Source of the DNA: Collinsella sp.
GTDB taxonomy: Bacteria; Actinomycetota; Coriobacteriia; Coriobacteriales; Coriobacteriaceae
Reading direction: 5' to 3'
Assembly (NCBI GenBank): GCA_018382125.1
Contig: JAGZQO010000009.1
Span: 1-64,000, forward strand
DNA length: 64,000 nt
The translations under genes and the position numbers were made by a program. Positions 37,928 to 46,281 of the stretch are shown one piece after another (position 1 is the first letter of the stretch; the number at the start of each line of letters is the position of its first letter). The notes under the pieces were generated by a model that was not told where the DNA came from, searched no databases, and saw nothing but the letters and a program-made list of their open reading frames with translations.

Positions 37928-38929
37928 CTATCGGGGTTCGGCGTAGGGTTTTGTTGTCGGAATGCCGTAACCGCGCATCATGGCACCGAACGATTCTACG
38001 TCGTAGGTGTCCGAGAGTTTGAAATGAATGATGTTGTGGCCCATGGCGCGAAGGTTCGCGTCGCGCATGAGGGCCGCTCGATACGTTTTTGTCGCCGCCC
38101 GCTCTGGATCATTTTGAGCCTCGTCTTCAAACTTGCCTAGCCCATGCAGCTCTGCCAGCGTCCATGAGCCGTCTGACATCTGCCAGCCATAATCTGCTAG
38201 ATAATAGCCAGCGTTTCCCGGTCGCGTTATCTCAACTTGAAGCTCGGGCGCGACAACCCCAGCGAGAATCATCGCTGCTCTCGCCTCAGACTCGCCGCCA
38301 TTGTCTGACCTGCCGTCCATATACTCAAAAACGTCAAAAGCACGCGCGATGCCATGCAACCCTCGGCAATTTGCCTGCGCATATGCTCGCAGCTCTTCGC
38401 GTTCGACATCGTACTCACGGGCCAAGCCATCGACATAGCCCAGCGCATAGCGAAAGGCGCTCGTTCGAGCGATATCAACAACCGTTCGACACGGATCCGT
38501 CAGTGTAAACAGACCTAGCCGCCACACTTCGCCCGCCCGCCAGCGCTTGTATTCAACGAACTCATACGTATCACGCCTTGTAGACCGTGGCAGCAGTACT
38601 TGCACTTTATCCAGAAGCGTATACGCCGAGCCGATGCCGTAGAGCAGCGCTGCTGTCGATCCGCAAAACACAGCATCCGGTTCAACGACCGCAATAGCGG
38701 ATGCCAGCTGAAAGATGCGATCTTCAACCCCAAGATTATTCCAATAGACCGGATCCGCATACACGTGGTTGTAAAGACGAAGCATGAGCTCTTCCTGCAT
38801 AAGCTCACGCGCACGGCGTTCATCCCAAGGATCAATTGTTATAAGCAGCTGTCCATCTTGATGAATTCCAACGGCCGAGAATAGCATCCTTGCATATGAC
38901 TGCGGAAAATGTTTGCCTTTATCGAGCAT
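37928..38929 (-). CDS. AbiEi-like / accessory protein of unknown function
   Basis: A 333-aa protein whose N-terminal part (AVVEPDAVFCGSTAALLYGI, then VQVLLPRSTRRDTYEFVEYKR) resembles AbiEi-type antitoxin or regulator domains found in actinobacteria. The C-terminal part (SEARAAMILAGV...YLADYGWQ...AELHGLGKFEDE) resembles a Vsr/DUF559-like nuclease fold by pattern only. No AbiEii-type partner is adjacent. The start MLDKGKHFPQ has GGGG at six bases. It is bracketed by two copies of a long inverted repeat, suggesting an acquired cassette. Confidence 0.5.
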   Translation of the reverse strand: MLDKGKHFPQSYARMLFSAVGIHQDGQLLITIDPWDERRARELMQEELMLRLYNHVYADPVYWNNLGVEDRIFQLASAIAVVEPDAVFCGSTAALLYGIGSAYTLLDKVQVLLPRSTRRDTYEFVEYKRWRAGEVWRLGLFTLTDPCRTVVDIARTSAFRYALGYVDGLAREYDVEREELRAYAQANCRGLHGIARAFDVFEYMDGRSDNGGESEARAAMILAGVVAPELQVEITRPGNAGYYLADYGWQMSDGSWTLAELHGLGKFEDEAQNDPERAATKTYRAALMRDANLRAMGHNIIHFKLSDTYDVESFGAMMRGYGIPTTKPYAEPR

Positions 38930-39114
38930 GGCCAACCCCATAACCATCACGGCAGAGAGAATACCATTACGCTATCGCATGCTTCCGTCCGCAGGCCTTA
39001 CCAAAAGCTGACCAAAAGCTTGACGCCGCAGGTCAGAGCTTCAAAAAATATTTCCACTCTCGGTAGACGGTCGCTACGACCCTCCCAACGGCATCAAAAT
39101 CCAACCTTACAAAT

Positions 39115-39183
39115 AGTTGCGGTGAAATACGGACTACATGGGCCATAAAAGCCGAAAAACAGTCCGTATTTCACCGCAACTTA
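39115..39183. repeat. Long inverted repeat, copy 2
   Basis: Arms of 21 bases (39115-39135 and 39161-39181; AGTTGCGGTGAAATACGGAC type) match copy 1. It lies upstream of the AbiEi-like gene, so the two copies bracket that gene. Confidence 0.85.
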
Positions 39184-39213
39184 GAAGGGGATGTGGGGTC
39201 CCGGCATGTATAT

Positions 39214-39250
39214 GAAAACGGCTCTGGCACCAAAAGGAGCCAAAGCCGTT
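39214..39250 (-). terminator. Terminator of the tRNA-Pro/tRNA-Gly unit
   Basis: On the minus strand AACGGCTTTGGC pairs with GCCAGAGCCGTT (one G-U) and TTTT follows. It lies just past tRNA-Gly. Confidence 0.8.
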
Positions 39251-39262
39251 AAAGATATCCTA

Positions 39263-39336
39263 TGGAGCGGGCGACGGGAATCGAACCCGCGTCATCAGCT
39301 TGGAAGGCTGGGGTTCTACCATTGAACTACGCCCGC
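39263..39336 (-). tRNA. tRNA-Gly (anticodon TCC)
   Basis: Acceptor GCGGGCG pairs with CGCCCGC; the anticodon loop CTTCCAA gives TCC. The T arm has GGTTCGATTCC and CCA is encoded. Confidence 0.97.
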
Positions 39337-39342
39337 AAGATA

Positions 39343-39419
39343 TGGTCGGGACGACAGGATTTGAACCTGCGACATCCTGCTCCCAAAGCAGGCGCGCTAC
39401 CAAACTGCGCCACGTCCCG
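39343..39419 (-). tRNA. tRNA-Pro (anticodon TGG)
   Basis: Acceptor CGGGACG pairs with CGTCCCG; the anticodon loop TTTGGGA gives TGG. CCA is encoded. It is transcribed ahead of tRNA-Gly, six bases apart. Confidence 0.97.
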
Positions 39420-39510
39420 AAGGTGTTGAGCAGCTAAGGTCTAAACCTTGCGTGTCCCAAAGCGAAGGAAATTATAGGGGAGACTCCCCGCCTGTGCAAG
39501 CGCAGAAACC

Positions 39511-40869
39511 CTAGCTCCTCGAATGTGCGACAAACTTGCTGTGGAGCAGACCGATCACAAACGCCGCCACGGCAACCGGCGCCCACGCGGCACCGATATC
39601 CGCCAGCGGAAGAACATCAAACGGTAGCCACGCGCCCGCAAAGAACGCATCGCGGACCGAGGTGATCACACTCTGCACAGCAACCACGCCGCCGACCCAC
39701 ACCCACACCTGCGGATGAGCGTCGCAAAAGCCGTGCACCAGGCCCATCAGTACCAGTACGATGGCAACGGGATACAAGGCGTTGAGCATAGGCACCGAGA
39801 ACATGAGGATCACGTCGAGGCCCACGTTGGAGAGCAGGCACGAAAACGCCGCGAACACAAAGGCGAGGATCGCGAAGGGGCGGCGCATGGCCTCCTCGGA
39901 GGCCTCCGCTCCCCCTTCAACCACGTACGTCTCACAGAAATAGCGCGCGCAGCAACTAATGAGGCCAATGCACACGTTCATGCAGGCGAGGAAGAAGATG
40001 GCGAAGACCACGACCGTGCCGGCAAGGCCAAAGTGCATGGAGGCCGAGCGAGCAAGGATTGCAGCGCCGTTGGTGGCGTCGGGCATCACGGTGCCGAGCT
40101 GCATACCGGCAAGGGCCAAGCCGCAATAGATAATGGCCATGAGCACGCCGGCGATCACACCGGAACGCGAAATCTCGAAGGCCACGCGCTTGTCATCGGT
40201 AACACCCAACTCGTGGATGGTCTCGGCGATGATGATGCCGAAGGCGAGCGACGCAAGCAGGTCCATGGTCTGGTAGCCGGTCAAGAAGCCTTGAACCGCA
40301 GCGCCGGCATCATAGGGAGCTTGCGGGGCAGCAGCCGGTCCCAGCGGCGAGATCACGGCAGCACCCACGACCAGCACGATGAGCGCGATGAGCGCGGGGC
40401 CCGTAATGCGACCGAGTACGCGTGTGATGACCCCCGGGCGCAGCGTAAGCACAAACGCGACGACAAAGAAGCCGACGGCAAACACCAGGCGAGCCGTGCC
40501 GAGCGAGACGCCCTCGGGCAGCAGCGGCACTAGCATCTCGAACGCCGTAGAGCTTGTGCGCGGAATGGCCAGGCACGGACCGATGGCCAGGTAGACCGCC
40601 GCAACGAAGAATTCACCAAACTTAGGATGCACGCGCCCGGCCAGCTCGCGGGCCGTGCCGGCGAGCGCGACGGCGATAAATCCCATGACGGGCAGACCGA
40701 TGGCGGCAATCAGAAAGCCGAGCATGGCGACCGGCGTGGCAGAACCTGCCTGGAGCGCCAGCAGCGGCGGAATAATGAGGTTGCCGGCGCCGAAGAGCAT
40801 CGAGAACAGGGCGATGCCAACGGTAACGACATGATCGGAGCGTAGACCACGCGGGGCGGATGAGGCCAT
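39511..40869 (-). CDS. brnQ: Branched-chain amino acid transporter (BrnQ/LIVCS family)
   Basis: Cation-coupled importer of Leu, Ile and Val. Twelve hydrophobic segments span 452 aa; the N-terminal SMLFGAGNLIIPPLLALQAG is the LIVCS signature and GYQTMDLLASLAFGIII follows mid-protein. The start MASSAPRG has AAAGG at seven bases; the longer frame begins in the terminator of the neighbouring gene. A monocistronic gene between tRNAs and the selenium operon. Confidence 0.93.
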   Translation of the reverse strand: MASSAPRGLRSDHVVTVGIALFSMLFGAGNLIIPPLLALQAGSATPVAMLGFLIAAIGLPVMGFIAVALAGTARELAGRVHPKFGEFFVAAVYLAIGPCLAIPRTSSTAFEMLVPLLPEGVSLGTARLVFAVGFFVVAFVLTLRPGVITRVLGRITGPALIALIVLVVGAAVISPLGPAAAPQAPYDAGAAVQGFLTGYQTMDLLASLAFGIIIAETIHELGVTDDKRVAFEISRSGVIAGVLMAIIYCGLALAGMQLGTVMPDATNGAAILARSASMHFGLAGTVVVFAIFFLACMNVCIGLISCCARYFCETYVVEGGAEASEEAMRRPFAILAFVFAAFSCLLSNVGLDVILMFSVPMLNALYPVAIVLVLMGLVHGFCDAHPQVWVWVGGVVAVQSVITSVRDAFFAGAWLPFDVLPLADIGAAWAPVAVAAFVIGLLHSKFVAHSRS

Positions 40870-40892
40870 ATGCACACCTTTCGGGTCGAAAC

Positions 40893-40923
40893 AAAAACGG
40901 GACGGGCAAAAACACCCGTCCCG
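40893..40923 (-). terminator. Terminator of the selenium/double-cubane operon
   Basis: On the minus strand CGGGACGGG, TGTTTTTG and CCCGTCCCG are followed by TTTTTG. It lies 24 bases past the cysteine desulfurase-like gene, the last gene of the operon. Confidence 0.92.
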
Positions 40924-40946
40924 CAAGTATAAACGGTCTAGCAGCT

Positions 40947-42086
40947 TTAGCAGGCTAAATCGCATAGAGCATCGATAGCCGTGTCAACTTCTTCGGTAGT
41001 GTTGAAATACCCAAACGAGAAGCGAACGATACCCTGGCGCTCGGTCCCCAGCGCGCGGTGCATGAGCGGAGCGCAATGGGCGCCGGGGCGCGTCGCAATC
41101 CCCCACCCTTGCATGAGCGCGTCCGAGATCTCGGCAGAGTCGATATCGCCCACGTTGAGCGACGCAATCGCAGAGCGCATCGGCTGGTCAAAGGCACCAT
41201 AGAGCTTAATCCCCGGAATCTCGCGCACGCCGGCGAGGAAACGCTCGGCAAGCGCGCGCTCACGCGCCGCAATCGCCTCGGCCCCACCCTGGGCCTCGAT
41301 AAAGTCGAGACCGGCAGAAAGGCCCGCGATGCCGTGACCGTTGAGCGTGCCCGCCTCAAGGCGCGTGGGCCACTCAAGCGGCTGCAGCGCATCGAAGCTG
41401 TGCACGCCCGTGCCGCCCATGGCCCAGGGAGCCACGTCGACACCCTCCGCCACGGCCAGACCGCCGGTGCCCTGCGGGCCCATCAATCCCTTGTGGCCGG
41501 TAAAGCACACGACGTCGAGCCCCATGGCCTGCATGTCGATCTTCGCCGTACCGGCAGACTGGGAGGCGTCGACGATCACCAGCGCACCGGCAGCATGAGC
41601 CATGGCCGCCACGCGCGCAATGTCGACCGCGTTGCCGGTCACATTGGAGGCGTGCGTCACCACCACAGCACGCGTGCCCAGCGTGACCAACCGCTCGAGC
41701 TCGTCGTAGTCGAGCACGCCGCTCGCATCGCAGCCCGCATGCTCAACGGTCACACCCTGCTCTGCCGCAAGGCGGTTAAGCGGACGCAGCACGGAGTTGT
41801 GCTCGAGCACCGTTGTGACCACACGGTCGCCGGGGCGCACCACGCCGTTTATGGCAGTGTTGAGCGCCGCCGTGGAGTTGGGCGTAAAGCACACATGGTC
41901 CGCCCTCGGGCAACCCAAAAGGCGCGCGAGCTTGGCACGGCAAACGTGAATCGTACGAGCGGCATCGAGGGCACCCGACGTGGCGCCGCGCCCGGCATTG
42001 CCGAGCGAGCACATCGCCTGCGTCACGGCATCGATGACCGTCTGCGGCTTGTGCATGGTCGTCGCCGCGTTATCCAGATAGATCAT
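40947..42086 (-). CDS. Cysteine desulfurase / selenocysteine lyase-like protein
   Basis: Class V PLP aminotransferase-fold enzyme (379 aa). The PLP lysine is Lys199 in CFTGHKGLMGPQGTGG, and a catalytic Cys occurs in RPGAHCAPLMHRALGT. It belongs to the subgroup seen next to orphan selD, yedF and DUF3343, where it may release selenium or sulfur for the molybdenum hydroxylase cofactor. The ATG follows GGGAGG and overlaps the DUF3343 stop (ATGA). Substrate (Cys or Sec) is not decided by the sequence. Confidence 0.88.
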   Translation of the reverse strand: MIYLDNAATTMHKPQTVIDAVTQAMCSLGNAGRGATSGALDAARTIHVCRAKLARLLGCPRADHVCFTPNSTAALNTAINGVVRPGDRVVTTVLEHNSVLRPLNRLAAEQGVTVEHAGCDASGVLDYDELERLVTLGTRAVVVTHASNVTGNAVDIARVAAMAHAAGALVIVDASQSAGTAKIDMQAMGLDVVCFTGHKGLMGPQGTGGLAVAEGVDVAPWAMGGTGVHSFDALQPLEWPTRLEAGTLNGHGIAGLSAGLDFIEAQGGAEAIAARERALAERFLAGVREIPGIKLYGAFDQPMRSAIASLNVGDIDSAEISDALMQGWGIATRPGAHCAPLMHRALGTERQGIVRFSFGYFNTTEEVDTAIDALCDLAC

Positions 42087-42334
42087 CGCACGACCTCCCA
42101 CATATCAATCACGGTATAGCCCTCGGTGGGAACACCCGCCTCGGCGAGTTCGCCGCGCAGCAGTTCCTCATCGGCAGGCAACGCCTTCCACGCCAGACCG
42201 CAGCCGGCAGCGACCTCCCCGGGCACGGGAATCGTTCGCCCGGGAAGGCCGCGCTCAATGCACAGGGACTCGCAGCCCATGGCGGCCGCCGTGGTGGGAA
42301 ACGTGATGACAAGCGCCGGGCGCTTCTCCCTCAT
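42083..42334 (-). CDS. DUF3343 protein (putative Se/S carrier)
   Basis: An 83-aa DUF3343 protein: ALVITFPTTAAAMGCESLCIERG then GRTIPVPGEVAAGCGLAWKA with the conserved GCGL cysteine. It lacks the Cys-rich N-terminus of the other copy at 14.1 kb. Its start MREKRP follows TTGGAGTTGCCATG, the same 14 bases as that copy. It lies between yedF and the desulfurase-like gene, overlapping the latter by four bases. Confidence 0.88.
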   Translation of the reverse strand: MREKRPALVITFPTTAAAMGCESLCIERGLPGRTIPVPGEVAAGCGLAWKALPADEELLRGELAEAGVPTEGYTVIDMWEVVR

Positions 42335-42353
42335 GGCAACTCCAACCAATACG

Positions 42354-42980
42354 CTACGGGCGCACGACGCGCACGGCCTGCTCCATCTTCTCCACGATCA
42401 CGTACATATTCGTGACCTCGCCCACCGCAAGCTGGTCTTTAATGCCATAGTGGTCGAGGCAGGTGCCGCAGGTGAGAATCTCGACACCCTGCTCCGCCAG
42501 GCCCTTCAGGTCGTCGAGCACCGGCGAACCCTCGACGGTGAGCTTGGCACCGCCGTTGTAGAACAGCATGGTCGCGGGCAGTTCCTCCTGCTGCGTCACG
42601 GCAAAGATAAACGCCTTCATGAGCTTGTGGCCCAGCTCGTCGTCGCCACGGCCCATGCAATCGGTGTAGACGGAAATGACGAGTTTGCCCTTGCCGGCGA
42701 TGGCATCACAGAAGGCAGCGCCATCCTGCTCGGGATCGGCCACGGCAACGGCGCCAGAGGTCGCCACGGTCACGTGCCACTCGGCGTCAGAAACCTTCTC
42801 GACCGAGGCCGTGCAGCCCTTCTCCTGCGCCATCTTGGAGATGTTCTTGACGGCGGTCTCGTTGTCGACCGAGGTCACCACGGCACCCTCGCCATCAAGC
42901 TGTTTGAGTGCCTTAAGCGTCTTGACGACGGGCAGCGGGCAGGCATCGCCCATGGCATTGACTTCAATTTTGGTAGACAT
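42354..42980 (-). CDS. yedF: Selenium metabolism protein YedF
   Basis: Two-domain protein (208 aa). An N-terminal TusA/SirA domain has the GDACPLPVVKT Cys-Pro motif (about residues 11-21). A C-terminal DsrE-like domain has MLFYNGGAKL and a Cys pair in ILTCGTCLDHYG. The selenium-linked YedF family is a marker for the labile selenium cofactor of molybdenum hydroxylases and follows selD directly. It likely relays selenium or sulfur. Confidence 0.93.
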   Translation of the reverse strand: MSTKIEVNAMGDACPLPVVKTLKALKQLDGEGAVVTSVDNETAVKNISKMAQEKGCTASVEKVSDAEWHVTVATSGAVAVADPEQDGAAFCDAIAGKGKLVISVYTDCMGRGDDELGHKLMKAFIFAVTQQEELPATMLFYNGGAKLTVEGSPVLDDLKGLAEQGVEILTCGTCLDHYGIKDQLAVGEVTNMYVIVEKMEQAVRVVRP

Positions 42981-43040
42981 AGTTTTTCCTTTCGAAAGAA
43001 CCGTTCTAGAGAACGGTAAACAGCTACATAAACGTGCGGG

Positions 43041-44090
43041 CTAGCGAACAACACGGACGGCAGGGCCGCCCGGCACCGGCTCGCACACGCGCCCGACGAC
43101 GGCGGCGATGCGACCCTCGGCATGCAGGCGACGCGCAAGCCCATCCACATCGGCAGCAGGCGCCGCGATGAGCAAACCACCCGAGGTCTGCGGATCGTAC
43201 AGCGCGTCGAGCATGCCCGGCTCAAGGTCCTCGTCGGCAGCCACGCGCGGGTCAAAGAAGTCCTGGTTGCGGTAGGCACCGGCAGGAATAATGCCCAGAC
43301 GCGCCATATCGAGCACCTGGTCAAAGAGCGGCACCGCCCCCGACGCAAGTTCAATCTGCACGCCCGAGCCCTCGGCCATCTCACACGCGTGCCCGATCAG
43401 GCCAAAGCCCGTAAGGTCGGTGCAGCCGTGAAGTTCGAGCCCCTCGGCCAGACGAATCGGCGCCTCGTTGAGGATGCGCATCGAGTCAAACATGGCCGCG
43501 GCCTCGTCCTGCTCGATGAGCTCGCCCTTAATGGCCGTGGTGATAATGCCCGAGCCGATCGCCTTGGTCAGCAGCAGAACATCGCCCACGCGTGCGCCGC
43601 TGTTGGCGAGCATGCGGTCGAGCGCGACAAAGCCGCTCACAGACAGGCCATACTTGGGCTCGTCGTCGTTGATGGTATGGCCGCCCGCGATGGAGCAACC
43701 CGCCTCGACGCACTTGTCGGCGCCGCCCGCCAGAATCTGACCGGCAACCTCGATGCCCAGACAACTGGGTATGCAGAGTAGGTTCATGGCATGGCTCGGC
43801 CGCCCGCCCATGGCGTAGATGTCCGACAGCGAGTTGGCCGCGGCAATCTGGCCAAACAGAAACGGGTCGTCGACCATCGGCGGGAAGAAGTCGATGGACT
43901 GCACAAGCCCCAGGTTCTCCCCTACGCGGAAGACGCTCGCATCGTCAGAGGTATCGAACCCCACGAGCAAGTTGTCGTTATGCACATTTGGCAAGTCGCC
44001 CAGAACCTGGGCGAGGGCTCCGGGAGCCAACTTAGCGGCTCAACCGCTCGCGGCAGTCATAGACGTAAGCTTAATCTGATCGTCAGCCAT
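43041..44090 (-). CDS. selD: Selenide, water dikinase SelD, selenocysteine-containing (UGA at residue 17)
   Basis: Makes selenophosphate from selenide and ATP for SelA and other selenium uses. An in-frame TGA (44040-44042) falls at residue 17, the position of the catalytic Cys17 in Escherichia SelD, with Lys20 just after (SGUAAK). So SelD here is itself a selenoprotein. A hairpin downstream fits a SECIS. The ATG is at 44090. Other motifs: VGFDTSDDASV, GQIAAANSLSDIYAMGG and GGHTINDDEPKYG (ATP and metal binding). Length is 349 aa. A start after the TGA would lose the catalytic residue. Confidence 0.95.
43997..44042 (-). promoter_or_regulatory. Candidate SECIS element of selD
   Basis: A 7-bp stem CGCCCAG/CTGGGCG (44007-44013 and 43997-44003) closes a GTT loop, giving the apical AGGTTCT. 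It lies 26 bases after the UGA. A shorter GGCT/AGCC stem sits between. Spacing is somewhat longer than in fdhF but within the range known for bacterial SECIS. Confidence 0.6.
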
Positions 44091-44160
44091 CGATACCTCC
44101 TCTCATCGGTCAATCATTTTCTCCCAGTATACGCATGAATGCGAGCCTACGGCGGATGCA

Positions 44161-44925
44161 TTAATTGAGCGCCTGTGCGCGAATCGCCGCGCCGATGGCA
44201 CCGGCAAAGCGAGCCTGGGGCGAGGTGGTCACCGGCGACCCCAGCAGCTCGCCCAACCGCTCCACCACGAAGGCGTTCTCGCACAGGCCGCCGGTCAGGT
44301 AGTACGGGGCGCCCGCGGCCTGCCCGGCCATGGTCGCCACGCGCGAGACCACGCTGTCGATCACGCCGCGCGCAATGTTCTCACGCGGCTCGCCACGACC
44401 GATCAGGCTGATGACCTCGCTTTCGGCAAACACCGTGCACATGCTGCTGATCTTGGTGGGTTCGCCGGTGCGGGCGAGGTCCGTCATCTGCTGTTGGGAA
44501 ATGCCTAGGCGGTCGGCCATGATCTCCAAAAAGCGCCCCGTGCCGGCGGCGCACTTGTCGTTCATGGCAAACTTGGCCACGCGGCCACTTTTAAGCTGAA
44601 TGACCTTGGTGTCCTGGCCGCCTACGTCAATCACCGTGCCGTGATCGCCAAACAGGCGCACGGCACCGGTGCCGTGGCAGGTAATCTCGGTCACGACCTT
44701 ATGCGCATAGGGCACGGCGACACGGCCGTAGCCAGTCGCGATCACGCGCACGTCGTCGGCAGCCACGTCGTAGCCAGCCGCTGCCAGTGCCTCGCGCAGC
44801 CGCTCGGAAGCATCGACCGAGGAGAACCCGGTTGGCTGCACGCACGTCCACGCCACCGAACCCTCCCCGTCGACCACAGCAGCCTTAGCCGCCGTAGACC
44901 CGATATCGATCCCGATCCCTATCAT
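44161..44925 (-). CDS. ATPase activator of double-cubane/2-hydroxyacyl-CoA dehydratase-type reductase (YjiL/HgdC family)
   Basis: BadF/BadG/BcrA-family ATPase (254 aa) that injects low-potential electrons into its partner by ATP hydrolysis. The N-terminal GIGIDIGSTAAKAAVV is the ASKHA phosphate-binding loop and VIDVGGQDTKVIQL follows. The dimer-bridging [4Fe-4S] cluster ligands are Cys in NDKCAAGTGRFLE and SSMCTVFAESEV. The two candidate partners are encoded immediately upstream, and selD immediately downstream. Confidence 0.9.
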   Translation of the reverse strand: MIGIGIDIGSTAAKAAVVDGEGSVAWTCVQPTGFSSVDASERLREALAAAGYDVAADDVRVIATGYGRVAVPYAHKVVTEITCHGTGAVRLFGDHGTVIDVGGQDTKVIQLKSGRVAKFAMNDKCAAGTGRFLEIMADRLGISQQQMTDLARTGEPTKISSMCTVFAESEVISLIGRGEPRENIARGVIDSVVSRVATMAGQAAGAPYYLTGGLCENAFVVERLGELLGSPVTTSPQARFAGAIGAAIRAQALN

Positions 44926-44977
44926 GGCTCTCTCCCAATCTAAACATCAAAGACAGTGGCACGTTCAGGCACCTTAG

Positions 44978-45086
44978 CTCTAGGTTTCTCAGGTGCCGGA
45001 GATTGCCCCGAAAGAGGAGCGCAGCGTACTTTGGGTACGCAAGCGACGGTTTGAGGAGCAAGATCCGGTGCCTGAGGAAGCTAGAG
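44978..45086 (+). repeat. Folded intergenic element family II, copy A
   Basis: Outer arms about 23 bp (44978 onward; ending 45086) enclose GAAAGAGGAGCG, a hairpin GCGTAC-loop-GTACGC, then CGACGGTTTGAG. All but one imperfect pair in the arms become G-U pairs in plus-strand RNA, but A-C mismatches on the minus strand, hinting that the fold works in plus-strand RNA or that the plus orientation is ancestral. Its right arm includes the stop codon of the upstream reductase gene. Related copies are B (46282) and C (61696). Confidence 0.75.
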
Positions 45087-46244
45087 GGTTTCGATGAAGG
45101 CGGCGATGCGCGTCTCGATCTGGCCCATGTCACCGTTGCTGTAGTCGGTCTCGATCTTCATATACGGAATGCCCGCACCCTCGACAGCCTCCTGCATGCG
45201 CGCGCTCTCAACGTTGAAGGTGTGGCAGGCCTGCAGCACGCTCTCTACCACGGCATCGACATGGTACTTCTCGCACATAGCCAGCGTGTTTACCATGCGA
45301 CCGTCGTTGGGCGTCATGACCGAGCAGTTGATGTCCAGGTAGCGGTCGGCGATGGCGCGCAGGATATCGGGAGCCTCCGGGTCGATCATCATGGCCGCCG
45401 TGCGCTCGCCCGAGCAGTCGTCCATGCACACGACCACACCGCCGTTGAACTCGATAGTACGGCCGATCTTGTTGATCACGCCGCCCACCGGGCAGCCGGT
45501 GATCAGAATGCGCTTGGCGTCTGCTGCGACCGGGCGCTCACCCGCGTCGTAGGTCTCGCGCAGCTTGGCAACCTTTTGCTCCAGCTGCTGCGTATAAGCC
45601 TCGATATCAAAGCTGAACGTACCGGCGAACATGGTGCTCATCAGGTCGACACCGCTCATGGCCGCCGGCTGGTTGGCCTGCAGCGCAAACATCTCGAGCT
45701 GGGCCGCACGCAAGCGGTTGCGACGACGGACGGCAGCGCGCAGGTCATCGTCGGTAATCGTAATGCCGTAGAAGCCCTCGAGCTCCTCCTTGAGCAGGCG
45801 GCACTCCTCGTACCAGCCTTCACGCTCGTAGGCGCGATCGCGACCCTGCGGAAGATGCAGAATGTGCGTGCGCTTGAGCTCGTTGAGTAGCTCGTACATC
45901 TTCTTCTTGCCGTCGCAGGTGGTCTCGCCGATGATCATGTCGCTAAAGTACGTAAACGGGCACTTTTGCGAGTAGGCAAAACCGTAGGTCGACTTGATGA
46001 GCGGGCAGAGGTTTGCCGGCAGCACCTTCTCGGCCTCGGGAATCACCTCGTCGGACGTGCCGCACAGCGCCACGCTCGCAGCCCCCGCGGCATCGATAAT
46101 CTCGAGCGGCGTGTAGCTGCACAGAAAACCGACCAGGCGATTACCCGCCTGCTTATAATCCTTGACGCGAATAAACGCCGCCTTGCGCTGCTCGTTGAAC
46201 TCCTCAAACGTGGATGGCAACGGCTGCTCCATATTTTCCGACAT
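45081..46244 (-). CDS. Double-cubane / 2-hydroxyacyl-CoA dehydratase-like reductase subunit (YjiM type), first
   Basis: A 387-aa protein of the HgdB/BcrB/YjiM family that holds an iron-sulfur cluster and receives electrons from the activator. Cluster-type cysteines are in LPANLCPLIKSTYGFA, KCPFTYF and GETTCDGKKKMYE, and in the C-terminal domain ITGCPVGG and VVCMDDCSGER. In double-cubane proteins a single polypeptide type can be sufficient; here two paralogues are present. The start MSENMEQPLP has AAGGAG at four bases. The substrate is unknown. Confidence 0.85.
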   Translation of the reverse strand: MSENMEQPLPSTFEEFNEQRKAAFIRVKDYKQAGNRLVGFLCSYTPLEIIDAAGAASVALCGTSDEVIPEAEKVLPANLCPLIKSTYGFAYSQKCPFTYFSDMIIGETTCDGKKKMYELLNELKRTHILHLPQGRDRAYEREGWYEECRLLKEELEGFYGITITDDDLRAAVRRRNRLRAAQLEMFALQANQPAAMSGVDLMSTMFAGTFSFDIEAYTQQLEQKVAKLRETYDAGERPVAADAKRILITGCPVGGVINKIGRTIEFNGGVVVCMDDCSGERTAAMMIDPEAPDILRAIADRYLDINCSVMTPNDGRMVNTLAMCEKYHVDAVVESVLQACHTFNVESARMQEAVEGAGIPYMKIETDYSNGDMGQIETRIAAFIETL

Positions 46245-46281
46245 ATAACTCCTTAACAAACCTTTTGACCAACCAAGGAAA

